64,000 bases of DNA, from assembly GCA_001899005.1 (NCBI GenBank), contig MKUW01000015.1, positions 372,001 to 436,000 on the forward strand, written 5' to 3'. Of the stretch, positions 35,950 to 45,710 are shown one piece after another. This DNA comes from Chloroflexi bacterium 44-23 (GTDB taxonomy: Bacteria; Chloroflexota; Anaerolineae; Anaerolineales; Anaerolineaceae). The position numbers and the translations under genes are program-made. The first letter of the stretch is position 1. Every line of letters starts with the position of its first letter. The notes under the pieces are model-generated. The model had not been told where the DNA came from. It ran no database searches and was given only the letters and a program-made list of their open reading frames with translations.

Positions 35950-37662
35950 TTACGTAGATAACCTTTTAGTTTCTATCTGAAATATCCTTCTGGCGATTGC
36001 CAAAGTGGCAGCGTAGGTAGAATCCATTCCAAAATAAGATAACGTCCCAGCTCCCAAATTTTTACCTTTGCTTAATGGCGTATCAGAAGCATAGTGAATG
36101 ATTCCCAGGTCAAATGGGAGCCCATAAAGATTTACAATTTCATTGATTGGATGACGGATTGGCCGGTACATCTCATAAATCGCAGAAAGGAACGGCCCGG
36201 CTTCCATCTCAATATCAGTATAACCTTCACGATAAAACACATCGGCTAGTTTTCCATTTTGTAGAAATGTACCTAAAACTGTTACTGCTTTCTGGTTATC
36301 CAACACAGTCCCGTATACTAGATCATTGACAATATCTTTAGCTGAGAAAGCATTTTGGAATAGATATGTATTTTGCGAATGTTCATCATGGACCACATTC
36401 GGGATCATCACATCACCCATGACACCATTCAAAGTGGCCGCCTTCCCCATTATATAAACTCCTAAAATAGGGTTGGCATGTTCCGCAATTTTGGCCAGGA
36501 TATTATAAGCAGCTAAGCCGAGAGGATAATCGATATTAAGAATTAGGGCGTCACTATCTTTTAACTTTTCTAAATTAGGAACATTTTTTAACCGGGGATC
36601 AAGCTCATCCGGGTTAATTTTGCCGAGTTCAATTACTTGAGCATCAACATCAAAGTAATGTGTGCTGACTATACGAATTATCCCCTTCTCTTCTTCATCA
36701 ATTTTCTGTAATTTTGCTAAAGGCTGTTGTCCACCTTCAGATTGCTGCATTTTCTTCAACACATAGTATAAAAAGTTCTCGCGACTGGCCGCTTCTTTTC
36801 CGGAAATAATCTGCTGCCATTCATGTAATAAAGTGATATTGTCGGAATGATTTAAATAATCTTCAATCTGCGATTGACGCTTAAGAGCAAAGCCGGAAAT
36901 GATATTGGTAAGTGAATGCATGTTGCTTGAAATGAAATACACTGGTCGTTCTAATAATTCCGGGGAATGAACTTCGATATTTTCCCACCATGAACGGGTA
37001 GCCCGCCAATATTCACTTAAAGGACCACCCAGAAGATTTACTCTTAATTGCGATTTCTTGCTCTTAATCAGCAATATATTCGAAACAAAATCATCCCCCC
37101 ATATAATTTCTAATCGATGCAGATCTTCAAACTCCATTAATAGCCAATTAGCTAACTGTGAAAATGCAGTTGGATTTGTAATAACGGATTCAATCTTAAA
37201 ATCATCAGGTATGTTACCTAACAGAAAATGAAGTTTGTTCCATTCGATCTGATAAGCAGTAAGAACAGGTATAACATCATCAATATCGGAGCGGCTGGCA
37301 ATAAAGCAGGCCATTTTTTCTTTTCCATCGAAAAAGCACCTTCTCCGGCGAGCAACCGCACCGACCTGTTGCCATTCTTCCACATTTGATATTCCATGTT
37401 GTTTAAAAACTTCGGCACTCTGCCCGATAATGACTACATGCACTTGCTTAATACAACTTGGAAGCCTTAGAAGGCTATAAATAAAAGCAGATGTATCCGG
37501 TGTATGGGTGCGTGCATTTGGGTGCAGAAGTGAAATCATTCCTGCATGCACTTCTTCAAGCGTTTTAATTTGGATTTCAGTTGTTGATCTCAATAACGAG
37601 TATAACGTTCGCTGATATAAATCAATTTCTTCTGTAGCGGTTTTCGGTACGGTTCTTTCCAT
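35950..37662 (-). CDS. conserved protein with nucleoside-phosphorylase-like C-terminal part
   Basis: 570 residues, no signal peptide. The N-terminal 330 residues are not recognised. The C-terminal part contains GVYIMGKAATLNGVMGDVMIP, then LVYGTVLDNQKAVTVLGTFL and YTDIEMEAGPFLSAIYEMY. A glycine-rich GDVxIP block followed much later by an (E/D)MEAxP block is the order found in PNP/UDP phosphorylase folds (canonical GDV..P and vDMExaa). Activity on nucleosides is a guess from that pattern. Whether the N-terminal half is a second domain of the same pathway is unknown. GAGGATTT lies before the ATG. Confidence 0.65.
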   Translation of the reverse strand: MERTVPKTATEEIDLYQRTLYSLLRSTTEIQIKTLEEVHAGMISLLHPNARTHTPDTSAFIYSLLRLPSCIKQVHVVIIGQSAEVFKQHGISNVEEWQQVGAVARRRRCFFDGKEKMACFIASRSDIDDVIPVLTAYQIEWNKLHFLLGNIPDDFKIESVITNPTAFSQLANWLLMEFEDLHRLEIIWGDDFVSNILLIKSKKSQLRVNLLGGPLSEYWRATRSWWENIEVHSPELLERPVYFISSNMHSLTNIISGFALKRQSQIEDYLNHSDNITLLHEWQQIISGKEAASRENFLYYVLKKMQQSEGGQQPLAKLQKIDEEEKGIIRIVSTHYFDVDAQVIELGKINPDELDPRLKNVPNLEKLKDSDALILNIDYPLGLAAYNILAKIAEHANPILGVYIMGKAATLNGVMGDVMIPNVVHDEHSQNTYLFQNAFSAKDIVNDLVYGTVLDNQKAVTVLGTFLQNGKLADVFYREGYTDIEMEAGPFLSAIYEMYRPIRHPINEIVNLYGLPFDLGIIHYASDTPLSKGKNLGAGTLSYFGMDSTYAATLAIARRIFQIETKRLST

Positions 37663-37805
37663 AAATCCTCATTTTTTTATATACTCCATTATAACGAAAA
37701 TTTAGTAGATAGGTTTTTCAGAGAAGAAAAATTCATTTTTCGTTTTTCTCTCTACCTTTCCTCGTTCAAAGGGATTTATAATTATTACTTACCAGGATGA
37801 TTAAA

Positions 37806-40082
37806 ATGGCAGTAAATAACGAAAACTCATCTTTTTCACCAGAAAACTTTTTGTCGCTTTCTGCCTCAATTGGAAATGATTTCAATACTTGTGACAATAA
37901 AGATATTTTTCAGGTTTTCCAAAAAAGCTTACGAAAAATCGCCTTGTTCTTTAAAGTTGATCGAGTCATACTTTATAATCTTGACTCTGAAATTAATTTT
38001 TCTTTAATAGAATTTAAATCAGGACCTTTTCCCTCTCATTCTAGTTGGAAAAATAGTGATTTTTCTTCTTCACTTCCCTGGGTATTAGCCCAGTCAAACA
38101 GCCCGGAACCAATTGCTATTGAAGATCTTCAGCAACTTCCGGGAACAGCTTTCACTGAAAAACTTCTTTTAGAAAAAGAGAAAATTGAATCCATTCTCTG
38201 GATCCCGCTTCGCAACCAGTGTCAAAGGATTGCAATTATTGAATTCGCTGAATTCTCCCGACGCCATTCCTGGAACAGCATTCCTACAACTTATTATTAT
38301 CAGTTATCAATTTTATTTACTGTTTTATTAGAGCGAAAACGAAACATTGATATGACTGAGGCAATTCACAGATCCTATGAACGATTAATTGCTTCAAAAA
38401 ACAATGAACTCACAACCATAATGAATATCCAGAAAGTATTAATTACAGAATTGGACATCAAACAAGTAATTCAACTTATAGCCGATGAAGTTCGCCGGTT
38501 GACCAATTCAAAATTTAGTTCTGTTTGTTTGCTTGAAAATAGACGAATGATCTTACAGGTTAATTCTGGCATTCTGAGAGGAAAATTACCGCTTGGTGGA
38601 GTCATAGAAATGACGAATGAATTCTCAGAACAAGCGTTGAATTCTGGGCTTCCATTCAGGGTGAAAAACAGCCCGCATCTTCCGAATGTCTATGCTGAAG
38701 CTCTCAGATTTCTAAAAGCAGATTCGCTTTTGGTTATGCCATTAGTTTCTGAAGACAATCTGATCGGTATGATGTCGATTGCAATTAAAGATAATGGAAC
38801 TCATCGTCATGAAGATGAACGTTTGGTAAAAATGTTTGCAAATATTGCTATCATCGCAGTTGATAATGCAAAAAGTTATCGTGAGCAACAGAACCGCCGG
38901 GAAGAAGCTGAACGTGGTAAACGGATAGCGGAGGCATTGCGAGACATTTTACGAATTCTTAACTCCAACACAGCCATTAATAAAATTTTGGAGTATATCG
39001 CTACACAATCACGCGAATTACTGCAAGCAACTTCCACAATGATTCGCAAGATAGACTATGAAAAAGGAACTGTTTTCACCGAGGCATCCAGCAATTTACC
39101 TGCTGAATTCGATGTGATAAAAGAAATACCATTCTATCCTGGTGGTTCAGAGCGCATTTTGAAAGAAAATGTTCCCGTGGCCGTACCAAACCTGCAGGAA
39201 GGCCTCGGCAGATACCTTCGTGACACCCAGGAGTTATCCAGTCCCCAGCGAGACTGGGTTAAAGTGCTCCTTAAATATTTTAAGAGCCACTTAATAATTC
39301 CGCTGATCATTAATAACGATCTCTACGGAACACTTACTTTCTATTTTGACCAGATTACCGATTTTTCCGAAGAAGATATCCATCTTGCTATGACTCTTGG
39401 CACTCAAGTTTCACTGGCTATTGAAAATGCCCGTCTGAGGAGCCAGGAGCGTGAAATTGCTATCGCCACTGAGAGAAATCGCCTGGCTAGAGATTTGCAT
39501 GATGCTGTAACACAAACTCTGTTTTCAGCCACTTTGATCGCCGATGCACTTCCCAGGATGATGAGTAAGAACCAAACTGAAGGACTTCAACGACTGGAAG
39601 AATTACGGCAATTAACTCGTGGGGCACTAGCAGAAATGCGTACTCTTTTACTCGAATTAAGGCCTTCAGCAATCCAAGATGCATCATTTTCAGAACTTTT
39701 AACACAACTATGTGCTGCATTCAACAGCCGTGGTAATTTAAAAGTGAATCTGAAATTAGAATCTGTTAACTCCTTACCAGGGGAAGAAAAATTAGCTTTT
39801 TATCGAATCGCTCAGGAATCACTCAATAATATCGTCAAACATGCCAATGCAACTCATGTGCAAATCAATTTTATAGAGGAAAAAACATGCTTCATACTGC
39901 AAATTCATGATGATGGCATTGGTTTTGACAATCTTAATGTTCCTTCTACTCATTTGGGAATTGGCATTATGAATGAAAGAGCGCAAAATATCGGTGCCAA
40001 GTTAGAAATTAAAAGTTCAATCGGCCATGGAACTGAAATTAAATTGATCTGTCAGAAATCAGAGCTGTTTGAATCAAATTAA
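37806..40082 (+). CDS. cytoplasmic multi-GAF histidine kinase, HisKA_3 type
   Basis: 758 residues from ATG 37806 (AGGAT seven bases upstream; the ATG at 37797 lies inside that site). Three GAF-like segments at roughly 20-165, 200-345 and 380-545. A HisKA_3 dimerisation region has the phosphorylated H565 in ERNRLARDLHDAVTQ. The ATPase lies near the C-terminus: IAQESLNNIVKHANA, DDGIGFD and GIGIMNERAQNIGA. No transmembrane segment, so it senses a cytoplasmic ligand through GAF. HisKA_3 kinases usually pair with NarL-type regulators, but none is adjacent. Confidence 0.9.
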   Translation: MAVNNENSSFSPENFLSLSASIGNDFNTCDNKDIFQVFQKSLRKIALFFKVDRVILYNLDSEINFSLIEFKSGPFPSHSSWKNSDFSSSLPWVLAQSNSPEPIAIEDLQQLPGTAFTEKLLLEKEKIESILWIPLRNQCQRIAIIEFAEFSRRHSWNSIPTTYYYQLSILFTVLLERKRNIDMTEAIHRSYERLIASKNNELTTIMNIQKVLITELDIKQVIQLIADEVRRLTNSKFSSVCLLENRRMILQVNSGILRGKLPLGGVIEMTNEFSEQALNSGLPFRVKNSPHLPNVYAEALRFLKADSLLVMPLVSEDNLIGMMSIAIKDNGTHRHEDERLVKMFANIAIIAVDNAKSYREQQNRREEAERGKRIAEALRDILRILNSNTAINKILEYIATQSRELLQATSTMIRKIDYEKGTVFTEASSNLPAEFDVIKEIPFYPGGSERILKENVPVAVPNLQEGLGRYLRDTQELSSPQRDWVKVLLKYFKSHLIIPLIINNDLYGTLTFYFDQITDFSEEDIHLAMTLGTQVSLAIENARLRSQEREIAIATERNRLARDLHDAVTQTLFSATLIADALPRMMSKNQTEGLQRLEELRQLTRGALAEMRTLLLELRPSAIQDASFSELLTQLCAAFNSRGNLKVNLKLESVNSLPGEEKLAFYRIAQESLNNIVKHANATHVQINFIEEKTCFILQIHDDGIGFDNLNVPSTHLGIGIMNERAQNIGAKLEIKSSIGHGTEIKLICQKSELFESN

Positions 40083-41174
40083 ATTTTGGTTTATCCCTTT
40101 TGTAATAAAATCTGAAACGATGTCAGCGCCATTTAGGGGAATAACCTGGTTTCTCGAGGAACTCAAAAGCGATTCTATGGCATCTTGCCATTCTCCATTT
40201 TGAAATTGGTTAAAGCTGATTTTTTTGCTGGACAAATTCTTTATAATGAAATTTTCAAGATAGATTGATTCTCGAAAATTCTCCCGCCCTATGAAAAGAA
40301 AGGGTACACCAGCAGAATAGACTTCAGCGATAGTGCTATAACCGACTTTTCCGACTACAACATCGCTAGCGTGAATCAAATCGGGATGAAAATAATGATG
40401 GTCATGAGGCAGCAAAATTAGGTTGTCCCTTTGTTCTTGTGAACGAACGGACTGCGTAATCATGAGAAAATAACAATTTTTAGAAAAATTCTTTGATTTA
40501 AATTGGGTGCCATTGACCGGGATTCCACCCATAGTAATCAGGACCATTTGGGCATCAGTATCTATGCCCAATCTCTTTCGGATTTTTCCTCTCCCCATTC
40601 GTTTTTCACGAAAAATCGGACCAGTTCGTTGGAGACTTGTATCTATACTACAGACAGGTTCTGTTTGAATGTGAAAGGTAGCAGTTTTGTAAATTTCTTG
40701 CAGGTAATGACTCGTTTCCTCGAATTTGGGTGAAAAAGAGAAATAGGGTTCGTAAATCCAATCCCAAGTAAAGTTCTCGATAAGCAATGAACGAATATTA
40801 CAGAACTGAGCTACCAATAGGCCAAATGGTGAGATGTCGCTGATGATCAACTCAATGCCAAGGGACTTAATTAAGCTACCAATCTCTTCCAACCTTTTGG
40901 GGGAGATGGGATAGAATTTTGTTAAACTTTCGAGTGTAAGGTGTAGATCCTCGTGGAACGGATCCGATTGCACGAGACCAACATCAACTTGAATTGGGTG
41001 GAGCCGATAATCAATGTCAAGTTGATCCAAAGAGTTTCTGAAAAACCATTCATGTACATGACTAAAAATATGGCACTCAAATTTGGAGATCTTCATAAGT
41101 GATTCAATAACCGCACACGTTCTTGCTGCATGCCCGAAACCATGTTCAGATACAAAAAAGGCAATTTTTTTCAT
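40074..41174 (-). CDS. GT-B fold glycosyltransferase-like protein
   Basis: 366 residues. N-terminal Rossmann-like FFVSEHGFGHAARTCAVIESL with the HGxGHAAR motif of MurG/MGDG synthase-like enzymes. The C-terminal half has a nucleotide-sugar-binding-like segment VLITMGGIPVN and DVVVGKVGYSTIAEVYSAGVPFLFIGR (canonical vxKxGxxTxxEaxxxgxPxl). Sugar and acceptor are unknown. Resembles predicted glycosyltransferases fused to L-arabinokinase-like domains in other bacteria. Its end overlaps the convergent kinase gene by nine bases. Confidence 0.8.
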   Translation of the reverse strand: MKKIAFFVSEHGFGHAARTCAVIESLMKISKFECHIFSHVHEWFFRNSLDQLDIDYRLHPIQVDVGLVQSDPFHEDLHLTLESLTKFYPISPKRLEEIGSLIKSLGIELIISDISPFGLLVAQFCNIRSLLIENFTWDWIYEPYFSFSPKFEETSHYLQEIYKTATFHIQTEPVCSIDTSLQRTGPIFREKRMGRGKIRKRLGIDTDAQMVLITMGGIPVNGTQFKSKNFSKNCYFLMITQSVRSQEQRDNLILLPHDHHYFHPDLIHASDVVVGKVGYSTIAEVYSAGVPFLFIGRENFRESIYLENFIIKNLSSKKISFNQFQNGEWQDAIESLLSSSRNQVIPLNGADIVSDFITKGINQNLI

Positions 41175-41223
41175 CTAAATTTCGGCCTGCATGCATATGT
41201 GGCTATTGGTGGAGAATATCGTA

Positions 41224-41961
41224 TTAAAAATCAGCGGATATTTCTAAATAATCTTCAACATTAAATGGCAAGCGGACATTCATTCGCCGAATTCGGTCGG
41301 CTTCTTTTTCAATTACCCGCATTACAACCACACTCATATCATCTTTAGGTCTATTTTGATCGAGGCGTAAAGCATGTAATAAGAGCGCGTCTGCAATGTA
41401 TTGTGCAGAAGGCTGCTGTTCATCCAGATAAGCTTCAATCATTGAGCAGATATCAAGTGAATGGCCAAATCGTTCGCCGGCATAGTAGATCCCGTCCGTG
41501 TACATAACTACTGTCACGCCAATATTTAAAGATATTTCAGTAATAGAGGGGCGGATATTGCGGGCATTACCAATTTGCTGGCTTTCACTTGAAATACATT
41601 CAACATTATTTTCCTGGGCAACAAATACCGGTGTCGGATTATTGCGAGTAATGACGAGCGTTTGAGTTTGCAGATCTGCAGAGAGAATGTTAAGATAGAC
41701 TGAGCTTTGCCCCCCTCTTTCCATAAAAAGGAAATCAGAAGCTGCCCTGGCGGCAGCACCATCACGAATACCATCCGAAATCAGGTTGATCACCTTCCTT
41801 ACAACCAGCGACGATATCGCCTTTGCTTGCTTGCCAGAAGCTTTCGCATCTGCCATAACACAAGTCACTCCACCCATTGGGCGCTCAACAATTTCGAGTG
41901 TATCTCCGCTTTCGCTGGAATCATATTTTATTGCTTTAGCTACTGCCAGTTGAATTTCCAT
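41224..41961 (-). CDS. SpoIIE-type serine phosphatase
   Basis: 245 residues, phosphatase domain only. Metal ligands of the PP2C fold are recognisable: SGDTLEI near the N-terminus, MADAKASGKQAK (canonical gDvmGhGxxAa), YTDGIYYAG and PKDDMSVVVMRVI near the C-terminus. It lacks sensor or partner-switch domains, so an anti-sigma or STAS partner would be needed elsewhere. TAAAAT is six bases before the ATG. No Shine-Dalgarno site. Neighbouring methyltransferase and glycosyltransferase are on the same strand with small gaps. Confidence 0.85.
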   Translation of the reverse strand: MEIQLAVAKAIKYDSSESGDTLEIVERPMGGVTCVMADAKASGKQAKAISSLVVRKVINLISDGIRDGAAARAASDFLFMERGGQSSVYLNILSADLQTQTLVITRNNPTPVFVAQENNVECISSESQQIGNARNIRPSITEISLNIGVTVVMYTDGIYYAGERFGHSLDICSMIEAYLDEQQPSAQYIADALLLHALRLDQNRPKDDMSVVVMRVIEKEADRIRRMNVRLPFNVEDYLEISADF

Positions 41962-41997
41962 AATTAGATTTTAATGCATTATTCAAATTTTTGGAAA

Positions 41998-42648
41998 TCA
42001 TCGAACATAGTTAACAAATTTAACAAAAATTAATACTCTGCCTGCTACTTCCATGCGATCGATCACAAATCTATCCGGTAAATTTGTTTTACGACCATTA
42101 TAGTTTGGCACCGGACGATCTTTTTTTGGAAAATTAAATAAAGCATAAAGTCTACGATAAAAAGCATCAAGAAGGTTTTTACGTTTAAACTCCACGCCCA
42201 GTAAACAAATAAACCGTCCGCCGGGTGTAAGTACGCGAGCCAATTCCAAATGAAATTTGTTGCTAGATACAAATTCTGAGGGGAAAGTTGACACAATTAA
42301 ATCAAAAGAATTCTTGGAAAATGGTAATTCATTCACATCTGCGCGCGTAAGGCGATATTTTAATCCGTGCTTCTTCAAATTTCTTTTTGTTATTCTGACC
42401 ATCTGCACACTTTCGTCAAGGCCGAATACCGAAATTCCTTTTTCGATTAGCGTTTTTTGTAAAATGCCGGTTCCAAACCCCACTTCGAGAGTCCGTGAAT
42501 TAGGAGTAACAAATTGTTCAATCACATTGCACCATTGGAACCAACTCCCCCCAGAGACCATCCATGCAATAAAATTATAAACAAACGCAAAAGAATGATA
42601 TAAATGTTTGAAGATGAATTTCATAAAAGTCGATAAGATTCTTTGCAT
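41998..42648 (-). CDS. class I SAM-dependent methyltransferase
   Basis: 216 residues from ATG 42648, chosen because the -10 box ATTATA (plus reading, 42656-42661) lies seven bases upstream. The frame extends back to 42690, but that part overlaps the promoter. An amphipathic or membrane-associated N-terminus (FIFKHLYHSFAFVYNFIAW) is followed by motif I LEVGFGTGILQK, an acidic strand VFGLDESVQMVR, RADVNELPFSKNSFDLIVSTFP and LTPGGRFICLLG. Small-molecule or lipid-quinone methyltransferase is likely, substrate unknown. Leaderless-type start. Confidence 0.82.
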   Translation of the reverse strand: MQRILSTFMKFIFKHLYHSFAFVYNFIAWMVSGGSWFQWCNVIEQFVTPNSRTLEVGFGTGILQKTLIEKGISVFGLDESVQMVRITKRNLKKHGLKYRLTRADVNELPFSKNSFDLIVSTFPSEFVSSNKFHLELARVLTPGGRFICLLGVEFKRKNLLDAFYRRLYALFNFPKKDRPVPNYNGRKTNLPDRFVIDRMEVAGRVLIFVKFVNYVR

Positions 42649-42712
42649 ACAACATATTATAAACAATTGAAATTTTTCTCGATTTTCCAATTATGTTTTT
42701 TCTATTTCTAAC

Positions 42713-42741
42713 TTGAATTCTTAAATTATTCCTGATACACT
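42713..42741 (+). promoter_or_regulatory. promoter of the fadR-like/FGGY kinase operon
   Basis: TTGAAT (42713-42718), 17-base spacer, extended -10 TGATACACT with TACACT at 42736-42741, predicted start near 42748. It leaves a leader of about 30 bases containing the AAAGGTG ribosome-binding site. Confidence 0.65.
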
Positions 42742-42777
42742 AATGGTTAGACCTCTTACCAATGAAAGGTGACCAAT

Positions 42778-43470
42778 TTGAACTTCATAGCGCCGGTTAA
42801 GCCAGCAGAATACGCTGAAAAGAGCATTATCAGAGCGATCATAGATGACACTTTTCCCATTAATAGTTCTTTGCCACCCGAGCGGGATCTAGCAGCCCAA
42901 CTAGGTGTCACCCGACCGACTTTACGGGAGGCGCTTCAGCGTCTCGCTCGTGATGGTTGGCTTGAAATTCACCAGGGCAAGAACACTCGTGTCAAAGATT
43001 ATTGGAAAGAGGGAAATTTAAATGTTCTATTTTCACTTTCCGATATTGAGGGGTATTTGCCGGAACATTTTATCATCCATTTGTTGCAAGTCCGTGCACT
43101 TTTATGCCCAACCTATACACGTCTGGCAATCTTAAGACATCCTGAAGAGATCGTTGAGTTCTTGAATTCAACTCCAAATATTGAGGAAAGCGCACCAGTT
43201 TTCAGCACTTTCGACCTTGCATTGCATACGAAATTAACAATTCTCTCCGGAAATCCTGTTTTTACATTAATTTTGAATGGGTTTCATGATTTGATCGAAG
43301 ATCAATCCAAAAGATATTTTTTGCAGAAGGAAACCCGCGTATATTCAGCCCGGTACTACGATGCTCTTCGAAAGGCAGCGGTGAACAGAGATCCTGAAGC
43401 CGCCTTTAAAATTTCTGAAAAAGTCATGAAAGATAGCATCCAATTTTGGCAGCAATATGTTAAAAAGTAG
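42778..43470 (+). CDS. FadR-like GntR family regulator
   Basis: 230 residues from TTG 42778, seven bases after AAAGGTG. This start also matches the length of E. coli FadR. An N-terminal winged helix holds [22 protein letters not shown] followed by [21 protein letters not shown], and a C-terminal all-helical FadR-C domain has [17 protein letters not shown] and [20 protein letters not shown]. The match to FadR runs essentially end to end from memory (for example RARDGW, NPxxxLILNG). FadR binds long-chain acyl-CoA. The ligand here may differ. The FGGY kinase starts 11 bases after the stop and is the likely target. Confidence 0.82.
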   Translation: MNFIAPVKPAEYAEKSIIRAIIDDTFPINSSLPPERDLAAQLGVTRPTLREALQRLARDGWLEIHQGKNTRVKDYWKEGNLNVLFSLSDIEGYLPEHFIIHLLQVRALLCPTYTRLAILRHPEEIVEFLNSTPNIEESAPVFSTFDLALHTKLTILSGNPVFTLILNGFHDLIEDQSKRYFLQKETRVYSARYYDALRKAAVNRDPEAAFKISEKVMKDSIQFWQQYVKK

Positions 43471-43481
43471 AGGAATTCTTA

Positions 43482-45041
43482 ATGTCAGATGATTACATTT
43501 TGGCGATAGATAATGGCACGCAAAGTGTCCGTGCAATGATTTTCGATTCAACTGGCAACCTGATTTCAAAATCACGTGTTCCCATCGACGACTACAAATC
43601 ACCACAGCCAGGAATGACAGAAATTGACCCTTTAATTTTCTGGGAATCAGTCTGTCAGGCTTGCAATCAGTTATGGCAGCAAGCTGAGATTTCTAAAACG
43701 AATATTCGTGCAGTAGCAATAACAACTCAGCGATCCACGTTGATCAATCTCGATAAGAATGGAGATCCTCTGCGTCCTGCCATCGTATGGTTGGATCAGC
43801 GCCAGACCGAGGGGCTAAAGCCAGTTTCTGGGCTCTGGGGACTTGCTTTTTGGCTTTCCGGAATGCGAGATACCGTTGCTTACCTGCAGGCTGAAGCCGA
43901 GTGCAACTGGATACGTACTCACCAACCCGAGGTGTGGGATAAAACGGATAAATACTTGTTGTTATCTGGTTATCTTACTCACAAATTAATCGGTGAATTT
44001 AAGGATTCAGTTGGTTGCCAGGTTGCTTACATACCATTTGATTACAAACATCAAACCTGGTCAGGAAAGTTTGATTGGAAATGGCAGGCTGTTCCGGTTG
44101 ACAAAAAAATGCTTCCAGAACTTGTTCCGCCCGCTTCAATCCTCGGTCATATCAGCCAAAAAGCAAGCGAAGAAACCGGTATCCCAGCCGGCTTACCGCT
44201 AATTGCAGCCGCAGCAGATAAAGCCTGCGAAGTCCTTGGCGCTGGCTGTATCGAGCCTAATATTGCTTGTTTAAGCTACGGAACCACAGCCACCATCAAT
44301 ACGACTCACAAAAAATACACGGAAGTAATTCCCCTGATCCCGCCTTACCCTTCAGCAATCCCAGGATCATATAGCTTGGAGCTGCAGATTTTTCGAGGGT
44401 TTTGGATGGTTAGCTGGTTCAAACGAGAATTTGGTCAAAATGAACGGAGACTTGCTGAGGAACGCGGTGTCGAACCTGAAGAACTATTTGATGATCTGGT
44501 TAATTCTGTACCCGCAGGTTCGATGGGACTCACTTTACAGCCATTCTGGTCTCCAGGATTAAAAACACCCGGACCAGAAGCAAAAGGGGCCATCATTGGG
44601 TTTGGCGATGTACATACCCGTGCCCATTTATACCGATCCATCCTTGAAGGTCTGGCCTACGCTCTGCGTGAAGGGGCTGAGCGCACAAGTAAGAAAAGTG
44701 GAATTCCGATAACTGAAATCCGTGTTGCTGGTGGCGGTAGTCAAAGCAATGCGGCGATGCAAATTACAGCTGATATTTTTGGGATGCCAGTCGCTCGTCC
44801 TCATATTTATGAAGCATCCGGGTTAGGCGCAGCCATTGTTGCAGCTGTAGGCGTTGGCATCCATGCGAATTTCGAAGAAGCTATTAATTCGATGACCCAT
44901 ACCGGAACTCAATTTACTCCAAACACAAAAAATACTCAAATTTACGATCAAATGTACCACCAGGTCTATAAACCGCTCTATGGACGATTGAAACCACTTT
45001 ATAAAAATATACGTTCAATTACAGGATACCCACCGAAATAA
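43482..45041 (+). CDS. FGGY-family carbohydrate kinase
   Basis: 519 residues. N-terminal ATPase motif [16 protein letters not shown], then [18 protein letters not shown] and WLDQRQTEG, the central [28 protein letters not shown] and the C-terminal [23 protein letters not shown]. The FGGY signature end GEALRE-like reads [12 protein letters not shown]. Xylulose, gluconate or glycerol-type sugars are possible, and the substrate is not fixed by these motifs. Controlled most likely by the FadR-like regulator immediately upstream. AGAGGAAT ten bases before the ATG is a good ribosome site. Confidence 0.85.
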   Translation: MSDDYILAIDNGTQSVRAMIFDSTGNLISKSRVPIDDYKSPQPGMTEIDPLIFWESVCQACNQLWQQAEISKTNIRAVAITTQRSTLINLDKNGDPLRPAIVWLDQRQTEGLKPVSGLWGLAFWLSGMRDTVAYLQAEAECNWIRTHQPEVWDKTDKYLLLSGYLTHKLIGEFKDSVGCQVAYIPFDYKHQTWSGKFDWKWQAVPVDKKMLPELVPPASILGHISQKASEETGIPAGLPLIAAAADKACEVLGAGCIEPNIACLSYGTTATINTTHKKYTEVIPLIPPYPSAIPGSYSLELQIFRGFWMVSWFKREFGQNERRLAEERGVEPEELFDDLVNSVPAGSMGLTLQPFWSPGLKTPGPEAKGAIIGFGDVHTRAHLYRSILEGLAYALREGAERTSKKSGIPITEIRVAGGGSQSNAAMQITADIFGMPVARPHIYEASGLGAAIVAAVGVGIHANFEEAINSMTHTGTQFTPNTKNTQIYDQMYHQVYKPLYGRLKPLYKNIRSITGYPPK

Positions 45042-45072
45042 TTGATCAGCTTTTTTTTATTGAACCAATTTC

Positions 45073-45101
45073 TTGACAATTCAAAACCAGTTCTTTAGAA
45101 T
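45073..45101 (+). promoter_or_regulatory. promoter of the glycine riboswitch/gcv operon
   Basis: Perfect TTGACA (45073-45078), 17-base spacer, TAGAAT (45096-45101). Predicted start near 45108, so the transcript begins with the riboswitch. Confidence 0.8.
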
Positions 45102-45109
45102 GGAACTAG

Positions 45110-45215
45110 TTAAGGTGATTAAAAAGAGACCCAATATAGCGGGCACCGAAGGTGCAAATAAGGACTCAGGCAAAGTCTTTATGAAACTCTCAGGTAAAAG
45201 GATTTATTCACCGCT
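45110..45215 (+). ncRNA. glycine riboswitch
   Basis: Contains the conserved core of the glycine aptamer: GAGA (45126-), GGGCACCGAAGGTGCAA (45141-), then CTCTCAGGTAAAAGGA (45187-). A hairpin of about nine pairs (ATAAGGACT with AGTCTTTAT around GGCA) is inserted between the two conserved blocks. It precedes glycine cleavage genes. I read a single aptamer; a second, canonical aptamer is not evident downstream. Flanked at the 3' side by a possible expression-platform hairpin near 45259-45280. Boundaries are approximate. Confidence 0.88.
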
Positions 45216-45317
45216 TCCCTCCTGGACGTAAAAAAGCTTAATCCTCGAACAGGAAAGAGTGGCAAACACTATTTGGCCATAATTCTTATATTTCTGCATG
45301 CGAAAAGGAGAAAATAA

Positions 45318-45710
45318 ATGAAAAACCCGCAAGATTTAAAATACGCAAAGACGGATGAATGGGTGAAGGTTGAAGGCAATACCGCAACGATCGGTGTGTC
45401 TGACTATGCGCAGTCTCAACTTTCAGATATTGTTTATCTTGAATTTTTAGTGGAACCGGATGATGAAATTAAAAAAGGTGCCTCCATCGTCACACTTGAA
45501 TCAGTCAAAGCTGCGGCTGATGTCAGCTCACCTGTATCAGGCAGGGTTGTGGCTTTAAACGATTCACTTAGCGATGAATTCGAATCAATCAATACCGACC
45601 CTTTTGGAAAAGCCTGGATGGTTAAAGTTGAATTATCCGACCCATCCGAGATGGACGGTTTGATGTCTGCTGATGAATACAGCGCTTTTTGTGATGATCG
45701 GGAGCACTAA
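45318..45710 (+). CDS. gcvH: glycine cleavage system H protein
   Basis: 130 residues. Lipoyl-attachment lysine K64 in VTLESVKAAADVSSPVSG, and the N-terminal KYAKTDEWVKVEG and C-terminal GKAWMVKVEL blocks are conserved. Shuttles the aminomethyl group between P- and T-proteins. AAAAGGAG precedes the ATG. gcvT, the usual first gene of the operon, is not in the window. The stop overlaps the gcvPA start by one base. Confidence 0.97.
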   Translation: MKNPQDLKYAKTDEWVKVEGNTATIGVSDYAQSQLSDIVYLEFLVEPDDEIKKGASIVTLESVKAAADVSSPVSGRVVALNDSLSDEFESINTDPFGKAWMVKVELSDPSEMDGLMSADEYSAFCDDREH

